Shown: one piece after another, positions 20,225-26,226 of the stretch
Numbering within the stretch: the first letter of the stretch is position 1
How the letters are laid out: each line of letters begins with the position of its first letter
Source of the DNA: a virus
Virus record (IMG/VR): IMGVR_UViG_3300031507_000024
Span: 1-26,949 of that record
Length of the DNA stretch: 26,949 bases
Direction: 5' to 3' (one strand)
Made by a program: the position numbers and the translations under genes
The notes under the pieces: generated by a model
Told to the model about the DNA's origin: nothing
Database searches by the model: none
Seen by the model: only the letters and a program-made list of their open reading frames with translations

Positions 20225-20368
20225 TCACTTCCCTACCTTGTAGACGCCAGCGCGCTTGGCGAGCCTAAACCCACCACTCACGACCACCGTCGTGTACGAG
20301 TATACCCGGTTCGTCTCGAACCGAGCAAGCCTTGACAGCGCAGCTTTGATCGTCTTCCGACTAGTCAT
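20225..20368 (-). CDS. Small basic protein, 47 aa
   Basis: ATG 20368 lies inside the end of the zinc-protein gene. The sequence TSRKTIKAALSRLARFETNR, then VYSYTTVVVSGGFRLAKRAG, is a helix followed by a beta hairpin, as in small winged-helix pieces. It is strongly basic, so nucleic-acid binding is possible. A longer frame to 20605 is a composite of two genes and was not used. Confidence 0.62.
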   Translation of the reverse strand: MTSRKTIKAALSRLARFETNRVYSYTTVVVSGGFRLAKRAGVYKVGK

Positions 20369-20534
20369 AGCAGGCGTCCTCCATGTCCATCTCGGGCTCA
20401 CGGAAGAACTCCGCGAGATCCCATATGTCCGTGCAGGTCGCAGAGCAGAAGAGCACCGTGGCCTTACCCATGTAGGACTTGCAGACGAGACACCTGGAGT
20501 CGTCCGCCCAGTCCGGAGAGCCAAATCCTGGCAT
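20361..20534 (-). CDS. Zinc-binding protein, 57 aa
   Basis: ATG 20534 follows AAGGAGC. CLVC and CSATC with WDLAEFF after them give an FCS-like or MYM-type finger (C-x2-C…C-x3-C). The end is acidic (EPEMDMEDACYD). Such fingers occur in many small phage proteins; function unknown. The end overlaps the next gene. Confidence 0.66.
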   Translation of the reverse strand: MPGFGSPDWADDSRCLVCKSYMGKATVLFCSATCTDIWDLAEFFREPEMDMEDACYD

Positions 20535-20695
20535 TGTTGCTCCTTACCACAAGGAAGGCGCTGAAGCCTTCCTGACAGAACAGGCGGAAGCCTGTTCCTC
20601 CGCATGCCGCTGTGCGGCGATGCTAGCGCCTAAAGGGGCTTCCGAGGCCTGAGGTACCCGAAGTACCTTCCTAGAGGCTTAGAGGGCCCGTGAGG
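20535..20695 (-). other. Hairpin-rich spacer before the zinc-protein gene
   Basis: No gene is supported. Read on the minus strand there are at least four hairpins: GGTAC/GTACC near 20655-20670, GCCGC/GCGGC near 20601-20615, GAACAGGC/GCCTGTTC at about 20577-20597, and GGAAGGC/GCCTTCC at about 20552-20572. They stand in a row ending just before the ribosome site. This may be a processing or stability region like the other spacers of this arm. Confidence 0.5.
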
Positions 20696-21145
20696 TCACC
20701 AGGAAGAGACTTCCGTCCAGCTGGCCTGGAAGTCCATGAACCCTTGCTCTCCGGAGTAGCGTTGTTCGTACGTGTACTGTCCGACCATCTCAGTGGTCAC
20801 ACTCTGCCCCCACAGCTGCCCCTCGTCAACGGCATCGCGGATCTTCTGAATCACCCTTTTGCGGGTCCTCCCGGACCCGATGAAGTCGTCTACGAAGATC
20901 CAACGGTTGCCGAGCTCGCCGACGACCCGACCCTTTCCATGGTGGCTGTCATCGGTTTCCTTGCGAATGAGCACGAACTTCTTGCCCATGACGAGAGCAA
21001 GGGAGGGGATCACGATGCTGCCCGAGAAGCCAGTACCTACCATCGTGTCGAAATCGACGTCGGCGAGCTGCTCCTCGGCGGTCTCGATCACCTCGGGCAG
21101 GCTGAAGACAGCGGCGTCCATGTAGTACGTCTGGAACTTGGTCAC
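20696..21145 (-). CDS. Phosphoribosyltransferase-like protein
   Basis: The GTG start has GAGGAGG before it. The 149-residue protein has the PRPP-loop signature FVDDFIGSGRTRKRV (about 84-98), preceded by VGTGFSGSIVIPSLALVMGK (a GTGFSG segment that binds the other substrate) and FVLIRKE. Type I PRTases transfer phosphoribose between PRPP and a base. In phages such proteins may serve in nucleotide metabolism or lack activity. It is preceded by a tRNA-like element and a hairpin in its leader. Confidence 0.8.
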   Translation of the reverse strand: MTKFQTYYMDAAVFSLPEVIETAEEQLADVDFDTMVGTGFSGSIVIPSLALVMGKKFVLIRKETDDSHHGKGRVVGELGNRWIFVDDFIGSGRTRKRVIQKIRDAVDEGQLWGQSVTTEMVGQYTYEQRYSGEQGFMDFQASWTEVSSW

Positions 21146-21183
21146 TGTATCCTCCTCAGGAACGCCCCTGTGGCGTTCCCTAG

Positions 21184-21233
21184 TGCCAGCCCGAGACTCG
21201 AACTCGGGAGTTGGCCTGGTTACCAGTCTGGCG
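21184..21233 (-). ncRNA. D-arm-less tRNA-like element (TLS-3)
   Basis: On the minus strand GCCAG pairs with CTGGC as a short acceptor stem. A CTGG/CCAG hairpin follows with the sequence GGTAACCAGGCC, then a T-arm CCCGAG/CTCGGG with loop TTCGAGT, and a CACTAG tail. It starts a few bases after the stop of the small membrane gene. A GGAACGCC/GGCGTTCC hairpin follows directly, then the ribosome site of the phosphoribosyltransferase gene. Confidence 0.6.
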
Positions 21234-21239
21234 ACCCTT

Positions 21240-21356
21240 TCATCGCTTCGTGAATGCTATCCAGAGCGTCACGCCGAACACGAACAGGATCAAGGCCACG
21301 ACGATGCTGACGTAAACGGCAGCAGCACCGAGCAGCCATGTGAGTGCTGTGTGCAT
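21240..21356 (-). CDS. Small membrane protein, 38 aa
   Basis: ATG overlaps the lipoprotein stop (TGATG). One long hydrophobic helix (LTWLLGAAAVYVSIVVALIL, then FVFGVTLWIAF) is followed by TKR. It is probably anchored in the membrane beside the lipoprotein and may act with it. Function unknown. Confidence 0.65.
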   Translation of the reverse strand: MHTALTWLLGAAAVYVSIVVALILFVFGVTLWIAFTKR

Positions 21357-21763
21357 CAGCCCTCCGAACTGTTCTGGAAGTCCACGTCAGGGATGAGCGT
21401 CTGCGGGCGGAAGATCACCTTGTAGTGGTATCCACTCACCTTGGCAGGCGAGCCCTGCTCCACGGTCCACGTGACGTTGTCCGACAGGCCAGCATAGAAC
21501 TTCTTGTACTCGCCCGGACCGACCTTGCACGTGGTCACGAGCTTCTGGGGGTCATTGGTGTTGATGGAGCACGCTCCAGTGATGACCATCAGGTACTTGT
21601 CGGTGATGCCGTTGATCACGACGATACGGCGGTTGACCTGGAAGTGGTCGGCGGCCTTTGACACGTTGTCAGAGGCGGTATCCGCCTCACTCGTGCACGC
21701 CGTTGCGCCTATGCCCAGAGTGACCGCCGCCATGACGGCAGCAGCGATGTGACTCTTACGCAT
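21356..21763 (-). CDS. Phage-encoded lipoprotein, 135 aa
   Basis: A signal peptide (MRKSHIAAAVMAAVTLGIGA) ends in a lipobox TAC with Cys23. The mature part is beta-rich (RRIVVINGITDKYLMVITGA, then two strands with KVSGYHYKVIFRPQTL) and contains two further Cys (CSIN and CKVG), which could pair. Lipoproteins of lytic actinophages often sit outside the membrane and can block later phages; exclusion of superinfection is a likely but unproven role. TLS-6 and a hairpin lie in its leader. Confidence 0.78.
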   Translation of the reverse strand: MRKSHIAAAVMAAVTLGIGATACTSEADTASDNVSKAADHFQVNRRIVVINGITDKYLMVITGACSINTNDPQKLVTTCKVGPGEYKKFYAGLSDNVTWTVEQGSPAKVSGYHYKVIFRPQTLIPDVDFQNSSEG

Positions 21764-21782
21764 TCAGTCCTCATTCCCACAC

Positions 21783-21807
21783 CTGACATGCCCTTCCGGC
21801 ATGTCAG
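21783..21807 (-). other. 10-bp hairpin before the lipoprotein gene
   Basis: CTGACATGCC and GGCATGTCAG pair around a CTTCC loop. It lies between TLS-6 and the GAGG ribosome site, in the same order as at TLS-3 and TLS-4. Confidence 0.65.
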
Positions 21808-21811
21808 ACAG

Positions 21812-21862
21812 TGGGTGTCAGGATCATCGCAATCCCGATGGAGGCTTGAGTACCTCTCACCC
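21812..21862 (-). ncRNA. D-arm-less tRNA-like element (TLS-6)
   Basis: The minus strand shows GGGTG/CACCC as a 5-bp acceptor stem, a GAGG/CCTC arm with loop TACTCAAG, and a T-like arm GGGAT/ATCCT with loop TGCGATG. The order and the middle loop resemble TLS-4 (AGAGGTACTCAAGCC against AGGGGTAACCAAGCC). It is weaker than TLS-2, with G55 in the T-loop. It lies in the leader of the lipoprotein gene. Confidence 0.5.
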
Positions 21863-21918
21863 GGTGGGGCTATTTCATGCCCCTGCTGACCTGCTCAGGC
21901 TTGTGCCACCGAGTCAGG

Positions 21919-22383
21919 TCAGTGTTCTTCTGTCCATCCGTCGAACCAGGGGCCGGAGCGTCGTGTCCGACGCTTACCGGCCTCATTGGTGCATGTGCTG
22001 CTGGAAGTCTCAGGGTCGCTGCAGTGAGCCTGCGCCAACGCTTGAGTCAGGCCGGTCTTGATGGTGAAGCGCCTGCCGCTGTCGCGGAAGTGCCTGATCA
22101 CCTTGTACGTGGTCTCGCTGAACAGAGTGAACGCATGACGTTCACCGTGCAGCCATGAGCCGCACCCTTCGCATTGTGACGTGCTGTAGGTGTTCGTCTC
22201 GCAGTCGCAGTCGTCAACATCACCACAGAAGTTCTCTCCGAGGTGCTCTCCTCGCATTATGCCCATGGCGAAGTCCTGGCCGACCAGGAGACTCAAGGGC
22301 TCTTCGTCGTGACCCACGAAACAGCCGCCACACTCGCCGTTGGCGTGGTGCAGCATGCAGTCTATGCACACCCAAATAGTCAT
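21919..22383 (-). CDS. Cysteine-rich zinc-binding protein, 154 aa
   Basis: Four or more Cys pairs: CIDC and CGGC in the first 20 residues (with HHANGE between), CDCE near 57, CEGCG near 70, and a late HCSDPETSSSTC. Such spacing fits two zinc ribbons. The middle (EGCGSWLHGERHAFTLFSET, then TYKVIRHFRD) is folded. A basic end follows (KRRTRRSGPWFDGW). Many actinophages carry proteins of this pattern; function unknown. The leader holds hairpins. Confidence 0.72.
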   Translation of the reverse strand: MTIWVCIDCMLHHANGECGGCFVGHDEEPLSLLVGQDFAMGIMRGEHLGENFCGDVDDCDCETNTYSTSQCEGCGSWLHGERHAFTLFSETTYKVIRHFRDSGRRFTIKTGLTQALAQAHCSDPETSSSTCTNEAGKRRTRRSGPWFDGWTEEH

Positions 22384-22526
22384 GATGTCCTCCTGTAAGC
22401 ATCACGCTCGCATGAGCGCTAGTGAGTGCCCCGCCTTGAAGCGGGGCGCAGGCCTGGACGACGCTAGCGGAGCTAGCTAGAAAGCTAGTCAGCTCCGCTG
22501 GCGGCGCGTACCTGTCACCCTGTCGA
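22384..22526 (-). other. Hairpin-rich spacer before the zinc-binding gene
   Basis: Minus strand: an AGCGGAGCT/AGCTCCGCT stem near 22464-22498 with several CTAG; then a GCCCCGC/GCGGGGC stem with loop TTCAAG at about 22428-22447, which looks like a T-arm one base short; then CACTCACTAG and a CGCTCATGCGAGCG hairpin at about 22407-22420. It shares the CACTAG tail and hairpin-then-ribosome-site order with TLS-3 and TLS-4 but has no clear acceptor stem. Confidence 0.5.
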
Positions 22527-22886
22527 TCAGTTGAGATATGCGAGTGCCTCGCTGAGTGCGACGCCCCACGGAAGGCCCTGATCCTGGTTGTGCTGAACCT
22601 CACTCAGCAGGGAGCGGGCCGAGCCGTCATAGCTGATGACACCCTCGTCACCGAGGTCCCTCATGAGGCTGTGAGCGGCGAGGCCGCTTCCGAAGGATCC
22701 CGTGTCAGCCTCCTTCAGGCGCTCCAGAGGTACGCCCTGGGCCGCGAGGAAGCGGCCCACGATGCAGTCAGGCTTACCATCGTAGACGCAGACGCCCTCA
22801 CGCTTGGCGTAGACGAAGTCGGCACCCTCCTCCTCAACAAGAGCCTTCAGGCCCGTGACAGTGGAGTCGAAAGTGATCTCGATCAT
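22527..22886 (-). CDS. Conserved-type hypothetical protein, 119 aa
   Basis: ATG follows GGGAAGGACACGCT. The motif CVYDGKPDCIVGRFLAAQGV, the later LLSEVQHNQDQGLPWGVALS and the final ALAYLN recall a family I have met in actinobacteria and their phages, with no known function. The N-terminus is a beta-helix start (IEITFDSTVTGLKALVEEEG). TLS-4 and a hairpin lie in its leader. Confidence 0.72.
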   Translation of the reverse strand: MIEITFDSTVTGLKALVEEEGADFVYAKREGVCVYDGKPDCIVGRFLAAQGVPLERLKEADTGSFGSGLAAHSLMRDLGDEGVISYDGSARSLLSEVQHNQDQGLPWGVALSEALAYLN

Positions 22887-22933
22887 AGCGTGTCCTTCCC
22901 TTACTGCACGGGCTCGGCTTGTGCCGAGCCCTA

Positions 22934-22982
22934 GTGAGCGGGGGAGAGTTGCACTCCCGGAGGGCTTGGTTACCCCTCCGCT
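22934..22982 (-). ncRNA. D-arm-less tRNA-like element (TLS-4)
   Basis: Minus strand: GAGCGG/CCGCTC acceptor stem (6 bp), an arm with stem AGGG/CCCT and central TAACCAA, 2 bases, then a T-like arm GGGAG/CTCCC with loop TGCAACT, and an ACTAG tail. A GGGCTCGGC/GCCGAGCCC hairpin and the ribosome site of 22527-22886 follow. A stem GGAGGG/CCCTCC is an alternative fold. The T-loop has G at position 55. Confidence 0.6.
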
Positions 22983-22990
22983 CGATGGTG

Positions 22991-23302
22991 TCAGTAGTTC
23001 TTGCCGAGCACTCGCAGGATGTCATCACGACGGCTCAGGATGGTGTACACCCTGCGCACGTCGTCGTCCTCCCGCGTGTCGTTGATGTCGAACAGTGTGG
23101 TCAGTTCGTAGCTGCAATCCTTCAGGTCGACACCCATCGGGGACGGACGGTAGCCAGGAAGGATTACGCCGTTGATGGCCCACATGTAGTCAGCCAGGGC
23201 GAACAGCCATGCGATGTTACTGCCCCACGGGTCTGCCCAATCTTCGAAGCAACGGACTTCATCCATGATCGCGTTGTACCCGCTGGACTCAAGCTTGTTC
23301 AT
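22991..23302 (-). CDS. Hypothetical protein, 103 aa
   Basis: AAGGGAG lies 1 base before ATG 23308 but 7 before ATG 23302, so 23302 is preferred. Mostly helical with many aromatic and acidic residues (FEDWADPWGSNIAWLFALAD, then YMWAINGVILPGYRPSP, then LFDINDTREDDDVRR). No family recognised. Hairpins fill the space to the gene upstream. Confidence 0.68.
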   Translation of the reverse strand: MNKLESSGYNAIMDEVRCFEDWADPWGSNIAWLFALADYMWAINGVILPGYRPSPMGVDLKDCSYELTTLFDINDTREDDDVRRVYTILSRRDDILRVLGKNY

Positions 23303-23393
23303 GTCCATGCTCCCTTGATCTGTCTCATCAGCGTAGGTAGATCAGCCCCTACGGACGAACGCCTGAGCGTTCGTTTCGACTTGGATCACTTCC

Positions 23394-23558
23394 TCACGGG
23401 TTCTCGACGGAGTCGGAACCCTCTTGCGGCACGGCTTTGCCGTGACCGCTCAGTAGCCTGGCAGCCTTGCGGACCGCCAGGAACAGCAGAACGCCTGCAC
23501 CGACGTACACCACCAGCCCGAACAGGGCGAAGATGGTGTTGAGTGCGTACATGATCAT
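23394..23558 (-). CDS. Single-pass membrane protein, 54 aa
   Basis: ATG 23558 lies 9 bases after GGAG; a GTG at 23564 overlaps the previous stop and is an alternative. One helix (IFALFGLVVYVGAGVLLFLA) is followed by a basic turn (VRKAARLL) and a polar tail. It could be a membrane modulator; it is chained by overlaps to the 20-residue peptide before it. Confidence 0.64.
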   Translation of the reverse strand: MIMYALNTIFALFGLVVYVGAGVLLFLAVRKAARLLSGHGKAVPQEGSDSVENP

Positions 23559-23560
23559 GT

Positions 23561-23623
23561 TCACTTACTCCAGTCGCATCCGAGCTGTACCAGGAAGTAC
23601 AGCCCTACGATGATGATGGTCAC
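23561..23623 (-). CDS. Possible 20-aa membrane peptide
   Basis: GTG overlaps the upstream stop and the TGA overlaps the next GTG. Sequence TIIIVGLYFLVQLGCDW is one hydrophobic helix. Support is by overlap only. It resembles other tiny membrane peptides in this window. Confidence 0.4.
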   Translation of the reverse strand: MTIIIVGLYFLVQLGCDWSK

Positions 23624-23829
23624 GAGACCAGCTTCTCGATAGCCTTGCTGCGCATCAAGCGTGCAGCGGCTTCCGTCTGCGTCTGGCCGTACTTGCTGCC
23701 ATCAGGGCGGAAGATGAACATCAGCCCTGATGAGTTGTGCCTGGCGATCGTCCACCCTCTGTGGGTGTTGATGAGGCTCAGGCGCACTCGGTGCTCCCTG
23801 TCTTCGGGGAGCTTGGTGTAGTGAGCCAT
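23620..23829 (-). CDS. Hypothetical basic protein, 69 aa
   Basis: Mixed beta-alpha: VRLSLINTHRGWTIARHNSS, a strand LMFIFRPDG, then a helix TQTEAAARLMRSKAIEKLV. The layout resembles a small DNA- or RNA-binding AP2-like fold, but no family is certain. It starts 2 bases after the stop of the gene upstream. Confidence 0.66.
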   Translation of the reverse strand: MAHYTKLPEDREHRVRLSLINTHRGWTIARHNSSGLMFIFRPDGSKYGQTQTEAAARLMRSKAIEKLVS

Positions 23830-23831
23830 GA

Positions 23832-23975
23832 TCAGACCTCCACGAAGTACTTGAGAAGGTCTGCGTCGAACCAGGTGATCTGGTTGTCGTCACTCGGGAG
23901 TGCGACTGAGCCGTCCTTACGACGGCCCACCGTGATGAACACCTGGTGCGTGAGTGTGCTCTTCAGTGTCCTCAT
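23832..23975 (-). CDS. Hypothetical protein, 47 aa (first gene after the long leader)
   Basis: ATG 23975 follows AGAGAGGAACAAC, which rules out the longer frame. It is a short beta-rich protein (TLTHQVFITVGRRKDGSVAL, then ITWFDADLLKYFVEV). It is the first supported gene after the BoxA-containing leader, so it may be expressed early and strongly. Function unknown. Confidence 0.66.
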   Translation of the reverse strand: MRTLKSTLTHQVFITVGRRKDGSVALPSDDNQITWFDADLLKYFVEV

Positions 23976-24016
23976 GTTGTTCCTCTCTGCGGAGCCAAGA
24001 GGACTCACAGGGGCTG

Positions 24017-24034
24017 CACCCAACTCTTAGGGTG
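24017..24034 (-). repeat. Repeat hairpin copy A
   Basis: CACCC/GGGTG stem with loop AACTCTTA (plus-strand reading). The loop differs at one base from copy B at 24062-24081, while the stem is different, so the loop seems to be the conserved part. Confidence 0.5.
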
Positions 24035-24061
24035 GTCGGTAGCGCTAGTGCTCGGATGCTG

Positions 24062-24081
24062 GCCCCCAACGCTTAGGGGGC
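24062..24081 (-). repeat. Repeat hairpin copy B
   Basis: GCCCCC/GGGGGC stem with loop AACGCTTA (plus-strand reading), paired with copy A 28 bases away. No T-run follows in either direction. Confidence 0.5.
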
Positions 24082-24402
24082 TCATAACGCAGAGCCGGTG
24101 AGTAGATACCTGCCCCTGTGGGCCCGATGGCTCTTACAGGGAATTGTGACAGGCTCGGCGTATGTTGATCACGCCTGGCCACTCAACCGCTCTGGTAAAC
24201 AGCTCGCCAGCGGGGAGGAGTGCAGAGGGCGTGAAGCGTTACCGCTTCAGCCTGTCACGTTGGACTGTGTGCGTCAGAGTCAGCCGTAAGGACATTAGGA
24301 GGAGCGAAGCTCCTCCGCAGCTAGCAACTTACGTTGCGTCGCGTCCTACGCCCCCACAAGGGGCGTCGTCACTGCTGGTACTGACTACCGTCACGCACAC
24401 TT

Positions 24403-24430
24403 CACACTGTTGAGTTCTCAAGGTACAGCC
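24403..24430 (-). promoter_or_regulatory. rRNA-type BoxA antitermination site
   Basis: The minus strand reads CTTGAGAACTCAACAGTGTG, close to the BoxA-containing segment of actinobacterial rRNA leaders and spacers (general form TTTGAGAACTCAA, often followed by AGTGTG). In rRNA operons BoxA recruits NusB-NusE and stops Rho and intrinsic termination. Here it lies about 430 bases before the first minus gene, so it would load the complex at the start of a long operon full of hairpins. The match is from memory of the motif. Confidence 0.7.
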
Positions 24431-25065
24431 ATCGAGTTCTCGGACTCCTGGCGATGCTGTCCCGTCCAGCCGTTATGACCGACTGTGACGTTCACACCAG
24501 GTGGCCCATGCAGGCGCCAACGGTCCCTCGCCAGCCAGCTCACCCAGCTCGCCGTGAGGCGAGCCTAAAGCGATGAGATAGGCCTCTTGCTTGCAAGGCC
24601 CGTACTGTCCATCGCGTCATCATCCCTGGCTAGCCCACTTGCCCGACTTCGCAGCCAACGACACGCTGTCCGATGCGTACTCGATCACCCTTGCTGAGGT
24701 CGACTTTGCCCTGTGCGAGCGGCTGTGTCAACCCCTTGTGGTTGGCCGATCCTGCTGGCCTCCCCGTCATCCGTGTTGGCCTGACAACGAGAACATTGGC
24801 CCTTTGCTCGAATCCCGTCAAGCATCGCAGGTCAGAGGGGTTGGCAAGGCTGTCTGTTTGCTAGTGCGTGGCAGTGGGTGAACGCCGAGATTCCCTAAAG
24901 AATCATGGGATCTCAAGGCCAGCGCATGGGCGCTGGACGTAGCGGGGGAAGCAAGGCAGAACGGACACTCAGGGCATAGCGCTGGTAGGTGCTACAAACA
25001 TTGCTACAAAGCTGGGATGGAACGTCCATGAATGTCCGCTCTTGGTTTGCTGTTTGCTGCAAATC
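24431..25065. other. Region with no supported gene before the BoxA
   Basis: Open frames exist on both strands (for example 24630-24821 minus with a TTG start and KGDRVRIGQRV near its end), but none has a ribosome site or recognised motif. A TGTGACGTTCACA inverted repeat at 24484-24496 may be an operator upstream of the BoxA. A GCTACAAA repeat occurs twice near 24990-25012. A promoter for the long leader probably lies here, but none is clear. Confidence 0.4.
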
Positions 25066-25491
25066 TCATGCATGTGGATTCTTGGAACGCGCGCGTACGT
25101 AACGCGCGGCTGCCTCCAACTTGTCTGGATTGTCACCGAAGCGAGAGATGCCCGAGTTGCACCCAGTGCACAGTAGTCCACGCACACATGCCCCACATGA
25201 TCCCTTTTTGTCACAGCATGCGTGATCGTGGTCTACTTCGAACCACTTCGACTGCCCTGGCTCGGTTGTGCCACATATGGCGCACTGTCCGTTTTGTTCT
25301 GACAGCATGGATTCATACTGTTCTAGGCTGATGTTGTACGTGGTGCGCAACATATTCTCTCTGTACAACTTTGGGTTGCTCTCCCTGCGCTTGCGCATGT
25401 AGTCCTTCATGTACAGATTCCAGCACTCTCGGCACTTGGTTCCGTTATGCCTGGGCTGTCCACATGCGCACGCCTTGCCCTGCTGAGTCAT
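25066..25491 (-). CDS. Endonuclease VII-family HNH nuclease (copy 2)
   Basis: ATG 25491 is preferred to an upstream TTG that would start inside a possible promoter. The protein has CACG and CREC pairs, then a basic helix (MKDYMRKRRESNP), NISLEQYESMLSEQNGQCAI, CGTT, WFEVDHDHACC, VRGLLCTGCNSGISRFGD and a helical end. This is the same family as 10729-11166 but only moderately similar. It may resolve branched DNA or act as a free-standing homing nuclease; its place next to the control region before terminase is common for HNH genes. Confidence 0.87.
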   Translation of the reverse strand: MTQQGKACACGQPRHNGTKCRECWNLYMKDYMRKRRESNPKLYRENMLRTTYNISLEQYESMLSEQNGQCAICGTTEPGQSKWFEVDHDHACCDKKGSCGACVRGLLCTGCNSGISRFGDNPDKLEAAARYVRARSKNPHA

Positions 25492-25526
25492 AGTCCCACT
25501 CTCACGATTCCGGCTGATTGTCAACC

Positions 25527-25555
25527 ATTCTACGACAATATTAACACAATGTCCT
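25527..25555 (-). promoter_or_regulatory. Candidate promoter for the endonuclease VII gene
   Basis: On the minus strand AGGACA and TAGAAT are 17 bases apart, a good sigma-70-type pair (4 of 6 and 5 of 6). Transcription would start near 25520. The region is A/T-richer than its surroundings. Confidence 0.55.
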
Positions 25556-26226
25556 AGTTAATCCACATCATCATACGTATAACGTGAGCGGTGTCACATG
25601 TGTATGTGTTGTGCCATCCCTCCCCGCATGCTATGCGCTGCACGCTGTGCCCATGTCATGACATACTAGGTCAACGTGCTCATCATGCCCAATCAGGACA
25701 CATACGGCCGAAGCGGCAGGAACGGACCCCACATGTTTAAACGATCATGGTAGGTGTAGGTGTGAGACCCCACATAAATCTCCCAGGAAACTTGACCATG
25801 GACACATCAACCACCATCCACACAGAGTAACCATCTGCCTCGGATCTGACTACCCTCCGAAGTAGTTGGTAAAGGTTTGGTAACACTTTGCCTCCAAGCC
25901 GTCCTGAGGTGCCAAGACGGCCTCCTCTATATAAGTAGTACTAAGAACCTAGAGGCTCCGACCCCAAGGGAGGAGCCGTCTAGCTAGTACTACTAGTACT
26001 ACTAGAGGACACCCCCAAGGGTGTCCTACAGTTAACCTATATAAGGGCAGCCCTTAGGGGCTGCCTACAGTGAGCCCATCCTCTTCGCGGAATCTCTCCC
26101 CGCCAAGTACCACGGCCCTTCGGCCGTGGAGAAGGTTCTAAGGGGTAAGCCTGAGGGTCAAGGTGGACAAGGTGGATCACCGAAGGGTGATCATGATTGT
26201 CCTATATGACATAGCGAGGAGAACCC
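25556..26226 (+). promoter_or_regulatory. Control region and leader of the terminase gene
   Basis: About 670 bases without a supported gene. The left half holds an ATGTCATGACAT palindrome (25653-25664). The right half holds CTATATAAG twice (25927-25935 and 26037-26045), possible -10 boxes of late promoters, and five hairpins: 25952-25975, 26007-26026, 26046-26065, 26110-26129 and 26175-26192. Several CTAG tetramers and a TACTACTAG direct repeat lie between. A packaging site could also be here, but none is recognised. Confidence 0.55.
25999..26038 (+). repeat. Hairpin element, plus-strand copy
   Basis: CTACTAGAGG, an 8-bp stem (GGACACCC/GGGTGTCC) and CCTACAGTTAACCT. The minus-strand copy at 16393-16430 has the same flanks. 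The following hairpin (26046-26065) also ends in CCTACAGTGAGCC, so the right flank is present three times in the window. Confidence 0.65.

Larger units (their letters stand above)
23976..24402 (-). promoter_or_regulatory. Long structured leader downstream of the BoxA
   Basis: No gene is supported over about 430 bases. On the minus strand, in order after the BoxA: a CCCC/GGGG hairpin near 24350, GGAGGAGC/GCTCCTCC near 24296-24315, TGAAGCG/CGCTTCA with TAA loop near 24232-24248, and two hairpins with almost the same 8-base loop at 24062-24081 and 24017-24034. It looks like a processed leader similar in style to rRNA leaders. Confidence 0.55.

Noticed and set aside
20225-20605. Single 126-codon gene on the minus strand
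   Set aside because: It joins a shadow of the zinc-protein gene to the real 47-residue frame. Two overlapping genes with their own starts explain the region better.
24591-24881. Plus-strand ORF of 96 codons and minus-strand ORF 24630-24821
   Set aside because: Neither has a ribosome site, recognised motif or coupling to neighbours. The minus one has a weak SH3-like end but only a TTG start.
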